Source: JACSRF01 sp964504445 (GTDB lineage: Bacteria > Chloroflexota > Anaerolineae > Promineifilales > Promineifilaceae). From it: a stretch of 64,000 bases of DNA. The notes beneath the pieces are model-generated. The model had not been told where the DNA came from. It saw nothing but the letters and a program-made list of their open reading frames with translations, and did no database searches. A program made the position numbers and the translations under genes. Numbering within the stretch: the first letter of the stretch is position 1; each line of letters begins with the position of its first letter. The stretch lies in NCBI GenBank assembly GCA_964504445.1, contig CAZDEO010000023.1, positions 3,469 through 67,468 on the forward strand. The letters run 5' to 3'. This document shows, piece after piece, positions 54,319 through 61,574 of the stretch.

Positions 54319-56046
54319 TTACGGCAACCCCGCTACCGGCAACACCACCTGGTTGTTAGGAAGCGCCTCGCCAGCAGGTGTGGCCACAGGCCAACGGGTA
54401 CGGGTAGGCGCGTCGTAAAGGCCAACGGCAATCCGGCTCAAGTTGCCACCCGGCCAGGTAAAGGTGTGGGCATCGGCAACAAACACGCCGGGGGGCCAGT
54501 TGGTGAGCGGGTAGCTGTTTTGCACCGGCTGGCTGTCGCTCTGTGCGCTCAATTCCCCATCTTGATTGAGCGCATGAACAAAGATGGTGGCGTTTTGGGA
54601 CAACGGCCGTTCCCCCCGCCAATACAACATCACCTGCACCAAATCCCCTGGCTGCGGCTGCGCTGGCTCTATGGCATAGCCCAAAAGGCGCACCGCGCCC
54701 CCTTCGCCAAAGCGAAAATCGGCAGCAACGGCCGTTTCTGGCAGCGCCGCCAACAGCCAATCCGTCTGCGCCAGCAGTTGGGGCATTAGCCAACGGCCAT
54801 CAGGGGCGCCCGCCAGCGGCTGCGTAACCAGGCGCAACGTGCCACCCTCCCCCTGCCAGGGAGCCAGATCTACCTCTAGCCATTGTGGGGCATCATCGGC
54901 GGCAACGGCCCTTTCTGCCAGGGGCACATCATTAAACAACAGCGTAAAACGCAGCGTCCCGGCCCCATCCACCTGCACACCAACCCGCAAACGGCCGTTG
55001 CGCGGCACATCCAGCGCATATTCCAGCGCCGCCTCTGCTGGTACGCGAATGGCCGGGTAGTCGCCCAATGCGGTGGTGATGAAACGCTTCTCCGGCAGCC
55101 GCTCCGCCGTCCAGAGAACGGCCGTTAGGTCATGGACGATGCGGTATTCGGCGCTGATGGGGGTCTGGGCGACCGTTGCCGCTGCCTCTAGCCGTGTGGT
55201 CTGCCCGGGAAAGGTCAGCCAGACGCGGCCACTGCCCATTTGCCAGCCCAGGAACAGCACCAGCAAAATGCCCAATAGCCAGAAAATGGCTTTTTGCCAG
55301 GATGTGCCCACTGGTCGCGCCAGGATGAGAAAGAGACCGGTTAGCCCCAGGGAAACCGCCAGCAGGGCGGCGAAGAGGCCACCTTTGAACGGCTCTGGCT
55401 TGTACTGCTGCAAGCGCAAACGGAAGACGGCGGGCAGCAGTTGCTCCGCCAGGGCATCCGGCGCGACGCGGCCCGGGGCATAGGTACGCAGTTCCAGGTT
55501 GCCGGGGCGCAGGAATTCGTTCAGGCGCAGCGGCCCACCCAGCCGGTCGCCACCCACCACGCGGGTGATGGCGGGCGCGTCGGCTGTCGCCTCAGGCGCG
55601 GCCAGGGTCAGGGTAAATTCGCGCCCTTGGGCGTTGGTGATGGGTGAGAAGGTGAGGCGATGGTATTGGCCGGACGGCCGTTCGCCAAAATCCACCTCAC
55701 CCCTGTAAAGGGGGCCAGTTTCGTCGGCCAGCGTCACCAGCACACGGCCATAGGAGGGGCCACGCAGCCAGGTTTCAACGGCCGTTAGCCTCTCCGCGCC
55801 GCTGATGAAGCTCTGGCTGATGGCATTAGGGCCATAAAAAGCCACTGGGAAGGGGTCGGGTACGCCGGGGGCAGCCTGCGCTTGCGTCCAGGGGCGCGGG
55901 TAGAGGTAGTGGGCGTCGTAGAACATGGGAACCTGCACCTGGGGGCCGCTGGCAGTGGCCCGCCATTGGCCGAAAACCAGGAGGAGGAGGGCGAGCAAGA
56001 AAATGATGAATAATGAATAATGAATTGGGAATTGGGAGCGCTTCAT
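54319..56046 (-). CDS. Two-TM membrane protein with outer beta domains
   Basis: This is 575 residues from the ATG at 56046 (MKRSQFPIHYSLF); the frame extends upstream to 56505 but that part is a shadow of the neighbouring gene. One membrane helix is at about 11-28, a second pair at about 235-275. Large soluble regions on both sides are beta-rich, with no catalytic motif. The C-terminal 120 residues (LLGYAIEPAQPQPGDLVQVM, then YWRG, ATIFVHALNQDG, RIAVGLYD) match the beta-sandwich tail of the membrane glycosyltransferases at 29306 and 61575. N-terminal codons derive from an AATTCATTATTCATT-type repeat. Possible role: accessory or acceptor-binding protein for the glycan machinery. Confidence 0.75.
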   Translation of the reverse strand: MKRSQFPIHYSLFIIFLLALLLLVFGQWRATASGPQVQVPMFYDAHYLYPRPWTQAQAAPGVPDPFPVAFYGPNAISQSFISGAERLTAVETWLRGPSYGRVLVTLADETGPLYRGEVDFGERPSGQYHRLTFSPITNAQGREFTLTLAAPEATADAPAITRVVGGDRLGGPLRLNEFLRPGNLELRTYAPGRVAPDALAEQLLPAVFRLRLQQYKPEPFKGGLFAALLAVSLGLTGLFLILARPVGTSWQKAIFWLLGILLVLFLGWQMGSGRVWLTFPGQTTRLEAAATVAQTPISAEYRIVHDLTAVLWTAERLPEKRFITTALGDYPAIRVPAEAALEYALDVPRNGRLRVGVQVDGAGTLRFTLLFNDVPLAERAVAADDAPQWLEVDLAPWQGEGGTLRLVTQPLAGAPDGRWLMPQLLAQTDWLLAALPETAVAADFRFGEGGAVRLLGYAIEPAQPQPGDLVQVMLYWRGERPLSQNATIFVHALNQDGELSAQSDSQPVQNSYPLTNWPPGVFVADAHTFTWPGGNLSRIAVGLYDAPTRTRWPVATPAGEALPNNQVVLPVAGLP

Positions 56047-56057
56047 CGTGTCACCGG

Positions 56058-57548
56058 TTAGAGGTAGTAGCGGGGCAAAATATAGCCGAGAAGGGCGACG
56101 ACGTTGAAGAGAACCATGCCCAGGCGCAGGAGCCAGTGGGCATAGGTGTGCCAGCGGCGCGGCAACAGGAAGAGCAAACCGAGGGTGAAGAAGGTGAGCA
56201 TGGGCACCACGGTGCCCAGCCAGTAGCGCCCTTGCAGGCCACGGCCGTTGCCATATTCCCACCAGAAAGTCAGGTCGTATACCTGGATGAGCAGCACGGG
56301 AACCAGCAGCGTGAGGGCCAGAAAGAGCCAGACGACGACAGGGGCCATGCGTTTGCCCAAGCGCCAATCGGGGAGAGACGGCCGTTTTCCCCAACCTCGG
56401 CCCAATTGCCAGGCCAGCCCCAAAATCGCCAACAGAGTCAGCCCGCGCAGCAAGCCGTAAACCCAGGGCGGCAGCGGCGTATCTACCCAGCCAAAATGCG
56501 CCCACCAGGTGACAAACATGCCCCCCAAAACGGATTGGTAATAGTCGAGCATGTGGGGCAAAAAGCGGTAGTCATAAAACGGATTTTGGATGATACGATG
56601 GCCTTCGACCACCGGATTGAAGTAGAACAAGTCCTGGTTGATGCGCCAGCTCCGGGCCATCCACCACAGGGCAGGGGGCAAGATGACGCCGTTCATCACG
56701 ACTGCCGCCTCAAAGACGCGCCACCGCTCCCCTTTGCGCCGCCACCAATCGTACAGCACCACCAGCGCCACCAGGGGCACAAAGCCGTTGATGGTGGGCT
56801 TGACAAGGAAGGCGGCGGCGAAGGTGAGGCCGATGGCCACGGCCGTTTGCCAGCCCAGCCCATCGCGCAGCACCCGCAAACAGAGGTAGATGAGCAAGGA
56901 GTACAGCACGAAAAAGAGGCCGTCTACGGAAATAACGGCCGTCATTTGCGTCAGTTGCGGGTGAAAGGCAACCAGCGTAGGGATGGTCAGGCGCAGGGCG
57001 GCGTCGGTGGGGAAGAGCAGGCGAGCAATAAGGTAGGCCACAACGACGATAGGGCTGCTCAGCAGCACAGCAAAGAGCCGCTGCACCTGCATTCGCACCA
57101 GCAAATTCTCGCCATACCCAATCAGCCGGTACGGGATGGCGGCAATCAAGTAATAGAGCGGCGTGGCGTGCATTAGCTTGCCGGTAATGCCTAATTCGGT
57201 GCTGGTGCGCGTGGTTGGGGGCAGGTCGTCAAATTCCGCCTCGCGCAAGCCAATGGCGCCGGCGCTCCAACCCTGGCGCTGCTCCGGGTTGTAGTCTAGC
57301 CGCCCCACGTCAGCCAGCTCGCGGGAGAGGGTGATTTCGTCAAGGAGAATGTCGTCGGGGATATCGGGGAGACGGCCGTTTTCACCAATAAACTGAATCA
57401 CGGCGTAATGGTCATCCTCGTCCGGTCCTTGCCAAAGGGGAAAGACCAGGCTCCACAGCGCGCCCTTCAGCAGCATAATGAGAAAGAGGAGGGTGATGAG
57501 CCACCATTCACGATTGGCGGTTGGCAATTGGCGATTGACGATCCTCAT
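56058..57548 (-). CDS. DUF2142-like polytopic membrane glycosyltransferase
   Basis: This is 496 residues from the ATG at 57548; MVSVPIGPLL further up overlaps the methyltransferase gene. About eleven membrane helices. The first outer loop has PLWQGPDEDDHYAVIQFIGE (about 36-55), the acidic motif of DUF2142/GT-C-like membrane glycosyltransferases, then a soluble loop and TPLYYLIAAIPYRL. The N-terminus (MRIVNRQLPTANRE) is encoded by the CAATTGCC-type repeated words. It overlaps the upstream methyltransferase gene by 4 bases (57545-57548). It would use polyprenyl-phosphate sugars outside the membrane. Confidence 0.85.
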   Translation of the reverse strand: MRIVNRQLPTANREWWLITLLFLIMLLKGALWSLVFPLWQGPDEDDHYAVIQFIGENGRLPDIPDDILLDEITLSRELADVGRLDYNPEQRQGWSAGAIGLREAEFDDLPPTTRTSTELGITGKLMHATPLYYLIAAIPYRLIGYGENLLVRMQVQRLFAVLLSSPIVVVAYLIARLLFPTDAALRLTIPTLVAFHPQLTQMTAVISVDGLFFVLYSLLIYLCLRVLRDGLGWQTAVAIGLTFAAAFLVKPTINGFVPLVALVVLYDWWRRKGERWRVFEAAVVMNGVILPPALWWMARSWRINQDLFYFNPVVEGHRIIQNPFYDYRFLPHMLDYYQSVLGGMFVTWWAHFGWVDTPLPPWVYGLLRGLTLLAILGLAWQLGRGWGKRPSLPDWRLGKRMAPVVVWLFLALTLLVPVLLIQVYDLTFWWEYGNGRGLQGRYWLGTVVPMLTFFTLGLLFLLPRRWHTYAHWLLRLGMVLFNVVALLGYILPRYYL

Positions 57549-58231
57549 TTTTTCACCGCCACGTAAAAGCAGTGGGCCGATTGGCACCGAAACCACTTCT
57601 GTAAAAGCTGCTCAATGGGCACGAAGAGGGGTGTCAATTTTTCCAGGATGGGCAGTTGGTCGGGCAAAATCTCCCACAGCCAGAAGAGGACACTGTACTG
57701 CTGTGCCGTTTCGACGGCAAAGCCATAGGCGCCCAAGGTTTCTTTTAGCTCCGCAAAATAAAAGGGGGCGTTCACCTCGTCGCCCAACCAGTTGGGGTAG
57801 AAGCGGCGTCCCCAGCGAATGATGAGGTTATCTTCGACGGTTTCGATCAGGAACAGCACGCCGCCGGGCTTCAGGCAGCGCCGCACTTCGGCCAATGCCC
57901 GCTCTACGTCGCCAATGTGGTGCAAAACGTGCTGGATGTAAATCAGGTCGAAGGTTTCGGTTGGGAAGGGAAGCTGTAGGCCAGAGGCAATCGCCACCGG
58001 GCCGTGGTGGGCGGCCAGGGTTACCCGCTCTGGTACCACATCGACGCCCATAGGGAAACGGCCGTACTGCCGAAAGCGGCTCATATTCCAACCCGCCGCG
58101 CAGCCCAAATCCAGGATACGCGGCGTTTCCAGCCGACCAAACACCGCCTGCTCCACAGCAAAATAAGGTAGCACCTTATACCGGCTCGGCGACCAATTTT
58201 CGCCAAAAGTAACTGGTTTACGGTAGTCCAT
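57545..58231 (-). CDS. Class I SAM-dependent methyltransferase
   Basis: This 228-residue protein has motif I ILDLGCAAGWNMSRF (about 39-53), the strand 2 acidic end in GVDVVPERV, and motif IV FDLIYIQHVLHHIGDVERAL. Motif VI follows as LKPGGVLFLIE. This is the Methyltransf_11 layout. Targets in glycan clusters are usually sugars or lipid-linked intermediates; the target here is not decided. The stop overlaps the start of the next gene (ATGA), so the two are coupled. The gene lies downstream of a long repeat array (58238-58423) with its start at 58231. Confidence 0.92.
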   Translation of the reverse strand: MDYRKPVTFGENWSPSRYKVLPYFAVEQAVFGRLETPRILDLGCAAGWNMSRFRQYGRFPMGVDVVPERVTLAAHHGPVAIASGLQLPFPTETFDLIYIQHVLHHIGDVERALAEVRRCLKPGGVLFLIETVEDNLIIRWGRRFYPNWLGDEVNAPFYFAELKETLGAYGFAVETAQQYSVLFWLWEILPDQLPILEKLTPLFVPIEQLLQKWFRCQSAHCFYVAVKK

Positions 58232-58237
58232 TTTTTG

Positions 58238-58423
58238 TAATCCGTATTCTGTAAGCCGTAGTCCGTTGTCCGTAGTCCGTTGTCCGTATTCCGTTGTCCG
58301 TATTCCGTTGTCCGTATTCCGTTGTCCGTATTCCGTCGTCCGTTGTCCGTGTACGAATTACGGTTTACGGTTTACGGTCTACGGTTTACGGTTTACGGTT
58401 CACGAATTACGGTTTACGATTCG
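58238..58423. repeat. Largest bipartite heptanucleotide array
   Basis: About 185 bases of 7-bp units. On the plus strand: first TCCGTAT/GTCCGTT/GTCCGTA (about fifteen units), then ACGGTTT and variants (about eight). Read in the direction of local transcription (minus), this is the same order as at 11330 and 12521: CCGTAAA block first, CGGATA-type block second. The last units encode ANRKP and the stop of the GT2 gene at 58407. Confidence 0.88.
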
Positions 58424-59177
58424 CCCCCCGGTGCGTTGGTTTGAACAGGTCAAATTGCCAAATTTTCAGGCGGTGCAGCAGGTAACGCCCGGCCACCCAC
58501 AGGGTTTTCAGGCCATAGAGGGTGCTGGCGCTAAAGCTAATGGAGGATGCCTCATTGAAATATTTGGTGCTCACCGGAACCTCGGCAAATTTGAAGCCGA
58601 AATAGTTGGCCTGGAAGATCATCTCCGTATCGAAGGCGAAGTCGTTGGAGTTACGCAAAAAAGGCACGGTTTCCAGTAGTTTGCGGCTGTATGCGCGGTA
58701 GCCGGTGTGGCATTCAGACAGTTTGGTGCCCATGACGCCGTTTTCTACGGCCGTTAAAAACCGATTTGCCAGGTACTTGTAGCGGGGCATTCCTCCGGCC
58801 AACGCGCTCTTGGGCGGTAAAAATCGGGACCCTAGCACAAAATCACCCCGCCCTGCGCGAATGGCGGCAATCATTTGCGGGATAATTTGGGGGTCATACT
58901 GTCCGTCAGGGTGCAGCATGATCACAATATCTGCCCCCAGGCGTAACGCCTCCATGTAGCAGGTTTTCTGGTTCATGCCATAACCGGCATTGTGCGGATG
59001 GACAATAAGGTCCAAATCCAGCTCTTGAGCCACTTTTGCCGTATCATCAATGCTGCCGTCATCCACCAAAATGACCTGATGGACGTGTTCAGCAGGAATG
59101 CTACGATAGGTATCTACCAAGGTTTGGGCCGCATTGTAAGCGGGCATCACTACAATCACGCGCTCTATTTCGCTCAT
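58407..59177 (-). CDS. Glycosyltransferase family 2, polyprenyl-phosphate type
   Basis: This is 256 residues from the ATG at 59177; a 20-residue upstream extension is not credible. GT-A fold: VVMPAYNAAQTLVDTY, ILVDDGSIDDTA (about 38-49), the metal site MLHPDGQYDP (about 88-97), GSRFLPP, and ECHTGYRAYSRKLL. This is the dolichyl-phosphate-mannose-synthase-like subgroup, which makes polyprenyl-phosphate sugars for membrane transferases such as those at 56058 and 61575. The C-terminal five residues and the stop codon are supplied by the repeat array. Part of the surface glycan run. Confidence 0.92.
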   Translation of the reverse strand: MSEIERVIVVMPAYNAAQTLVDTYRSIPAEHVHQVILVDDGSIDDTAKVAQELDLDLIVHPHNAGYGMNQKTCYMEALRLGADIVIMLHPDGQYDPQIIPQMIAAIRAGRGDFVLGSRFLPPKSALAGGMPRYKYLANRFLTAVENGVMGTKLSECHTGYRAYSRKLLETVPFLRNSNDFAFDTEMIFQANYFGFKFAEVPVSTKYFNEASSISFSASTLYGLKTLWVAGRYLLHRLKIWQFDLFKPTHRGANRKP

Positions 59178-59266
59178 ATCTCCAACACATCTCTTACTCT
59201 GGAAACCTGGCCGGTTTGGAAACCAGCACAAACCCACCAGGTCTCAACACAAGATTGCGCCTTCTC

Positions 59267-61438
59267 CTATTCGCTAGAAGCCAACCTTCTTTCCTTATTT
59301 TCTATGGCGCCCGGTTTTCCCAATTCTTTGGGGTTTACGCTGCGGCGCACGGCCGTTTGCCCCAGGGCGTGGCGAATAATAGCTTCTTCAGCAACGCGCC
59401 AATCCTGGGGTGACCCTTGCCCCAAGGCAGCCACGAGTCGTTGATAAGGGGGAAACCCTTGCACGGCTCGCTGCCGGGCAAGGACAAACTCGGTGGCGGT
59501 GGCTAGCGAAACGGCCGTTTCCTCTGCCAACCCTTCCCGCAGCAAAACCAGCTCTGTCAACCGGGCATGGTTCGCCATGGTAACGGCCGTGGCCAATTCC
59601 TGCACCGCATATTTGGGCGGCACCCACAGCCGCTGCCACAGCAAATTAAGCGTGGCCACCGGCCAATAACCTTGGCTTAGGCGCAAGCCAGCAGCACGAA
59701 TCATGGAGCCATACAAGAGGTTACGCAACCATAACCGCCCGCGCCCCCACCAACCGAGCTGTGCCGCAACGGCCGGCACCCCCAAGACCTCTGCCGTCAC
59801 CGTCAGCGGCTTCGGAAAGCTAAAAACAGTGCCATCTTCTGCCAGCAAAACAAAATCATCTCCCAGCAGCGCAAACTCTCCGTCTTCCGCCGCCGCCAGG
59901 GCAACGGCCGTCTTCCCCTGATCATGCTCCGGCACCAACAGCAGCGCCTGTCCCTGCCGCGCCACCGCTGCGCCATAAACCAGGGCATACCCCCGCTGGG
60001 TCAACGCCCAGCGCAGCACCGGCTCCAGCACACTTTTGTACAAGGCATAAGGGGAATGGGCCAACAACGGGGAAATCACCACCTCCGTAAAAGCGGCTCC
60101 AGGCATCACCGCCAGGCCAAACCCAAAGCGGCTTAGCCCCTCGCTGTAGGTAATGGCCCCCGGCTGCGGGCTGGGGGTGCCATGTCTATCCACACGAATC
60201 TGCATATCCACGTGGGGCAATGGCTCTGGCGTGGCAAAATAAGCCAGGTCAGGCAAAGGGGTTTGCGACTCCACACGCAGCACACCATGCAGGTCATACC
60301 GATAAATGCCAGGCTGCCACATGGTTATGCCCCACCGCGAAAAGACCCACTGCTCGGAGAGAATGTAGCGCAAAACCGCTTCCAGCAGCACGGCCAGGGC
60401 AATAGCGAGCAAAACCGGCCATTGCCAACGGTAGAGCAGCAAGTAGAGCAAGGGCAAACGGGCGGCAAAGAGAGAGAGCTGGTTGGTTAGCCAGAAGCGG
60501 CGCAGCCCCGGCCAACCGGGGACGGCGTGACCCCGCCCCAGCACCCAATGCTCGGTGGCGTAAAAGCGCAGCAAAATGATGAGTTCGGCCAGGACAACGG
60601 CCGTGACCCCAAAAGGCGCATCCACCTTGGGGTACAGCCAGGAAAAGAGGGCCACATCCAGCAACAGGCTGCCCGCCGCCACCGCCACCAGCCGCGGAAA
60701 TGATTGGTTAGCCGTCAGGCGCAGGCGCAGCAAATGGCGGAAAAAGCGCATCCCTTCCTGAAAATCCGCCTTGCTTTCTCCTTCATGTCGGTGCGCAAAG
60801 TCAAAATGCACTTCCGAAACGCGCAGACCAGGGCAGCGAATGAGGATTTCCAGCAGGATTTTGAAGCCGTCAGGACGCAAGACGGCCGTATCCAAAGCCG
60901 CGCGCCGCACCAAAAACAACCCCGTCAGCGGATCAGACACATTTTTCAGCAAGCGCGGAAACCAGGCCCGCGCCAGCAATGTTAAAAGCTGCGAGGTCAT
61001 CGCCCGCTTGCGGCTCAGACCCAGGGGGCCAAACAGGTCTGCTTTGCGGCTGCCCACCACAATGTCTGCACGGGCCTCCTGCGCGCGGGCCAACAGCGCG
61101 GGCAGCACCTCCGGCGGATGCTGCAAATCGGCGTCCATCACGCACAGCCATTCTCCCTGGGCAGCCTGAAAGCCCTCGACCACCGCGCCGCTCAGGCCAT
61201 TACGTCGTTCCGGGGGGCGGGCAATTACCCGCACGGCAAAAGGAAAGTCAGGCGCGGCTTGCCGAATCACGGCCGGGGTGGTATCAGTGCTGTCATCCAC
61301 AAATAGCAGTTCCAGGGGGATGCCGGCCAAAACCACCGCCAGGCGACGCAGCAACGGCCGTATATTTTGCGCCTCGTTGCGCGTGGGCACGATGATAGTC
61401 AGCAGCCCAGGTGGGGTGGCGGTCGGTGAATTGCTCAT
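59267..61438 (-). CDS. Fusion: GT2 (polyprenyl-phosphate glycosyltransferase), GtrA-like membrane domain, HprK-like domain
   Basis: This 723-residue protein has three parts. Residues about 12-240 are a GT2 domain: TIIVPTRNEAQNIRPLL, LLFVDDSTDTT, metal site CVMDADLQHPPE and GSRKADLFG. Residues about 245-375 hold four GtrA-like membrane helices (FYATEHWVLGRG and RYILSEQWVFSRWG are the typical helix ends). Residues about 380-700 include a region like HPr-kinase/serine-kinase proteins: VYGAAVARQGQALLLVPEHDQGKTAVALAA, with LLGDDFVLL. The P-loop lost its Gly residues (PEHDQGKT), so nucleotide binding is doubtful. GT2-GtrA fusions make and flip polyprenyl-phosphate sugars; the third part is unusual. 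A promoter with its -10 8 bases upstream suggests a leaderless mRNA. Confidence 0.85.
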   Translation of the reverse strand: MSNSPTATPPGLLTIIVPTRNEAQNIRPLLRRLAVVLAGIPLELLFVDDSTDTTPAVIRQAAPDFPFAVRVIARPPERRNGLSGAVVEGFQAAQGEWLCVMDADLQHPPEVLPALLARAQEARADIVVGSRKADLFGPLGLSRKRAMTSQLLTLLARAWFPRLLKNVSDPLTGLFLVRRAALDTAVLRPDGFKILLEILIRCPGLRVSEVHFDFAHRHEGESKADFQEGMRFFRHLLRLRLTANQSFPRLVAVAAGSLLLDVALFSWLYPKVDAPFGVTAVVLAELIILLRFYATEHWVLGRGHAVPGWPGLRRFWLTNQLSLFAARLPLLYLLLYRWQWPVLLAIALAVLLEAVLRYILSEQWVFSRWGITMWQPGIYRYDLHGVLRVESQTPLPDLAYFATPEPLPHVDMQIRVDRHGTPSPQPGAITYSEGLSRFGFGLAVMPGAAFTEVVISPLLAHSPYALYKSVLEPVLRWALTQRGYALVYGAAVARQGQALLLVPEHDQGKTAVALAAAEDGEFALLGDDFVLLAEDGTVFSFPKPLTVTAEVLGVPAVAAQLGWWGRGRLWLRNLLYGSMIRAAGLRLSQGYWPVATLNLLWQRLWVPPKYAVQELATAVTMANHARLTELVLLREGLAEETAVSLATATEFVLARQRAVQGFPPYQRLVAALGQGSPQDWRVAEEAIIRHALGQTAVRRSVNPKELGKPGAIENKERRLASSE

Positions 61439-61446
61439 TGCCGCGT

Positions 61447-61476
61447 ATCTTATCTTGGATCAGAGAGGGCGTCCAA
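61447..61476 (-). promoter_or_regulatory. Promoter of the GT2-GtrA fusion gene, leaderless type
   Basis: On the minus strand: TTGGAC (-35, 61471-61476), an 18-base spacer and TAAGAT (-10, 61447-61452), with 8 bases to the ATG at 61438 and no Shine-Dalgarno. Confidence 0.6.
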
Positions 61477-61489
61477 CGGTGGCGTGTCG

Positions 61490-61574
61490 TGAACGGTAGA
61501 CCGTTATCCGTATTCCGTATTCCGTATTCCGTATTCCGATTATGGTTTATGGCTTACGGTTTACCGCTCACCGC
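61490..61574. repeat. Bipartite short-word array
   Basis: Plus strand: GAACGGTAGACC, then TCCGTAT (four units), then ATGGTTT/ATGGCTT/ACGGTTT and ACCGCTC/ACCGCTT up to the stop at 61575. Read along transcription (minus), it has the same order as the other arrays: AACCGTAA-type block first, CGGAATA block second. It fills most of the gap between the two genes. Confidence 0.8.

Noticed and set aside
54319..56505. A 728-residue version of the gene ending at 54319
   Set aside because: The first 153 residues lie over the neighbouring membrane protein gene in another frame and have no structure; the ATG at 56046 begins a normal membrane anchor.
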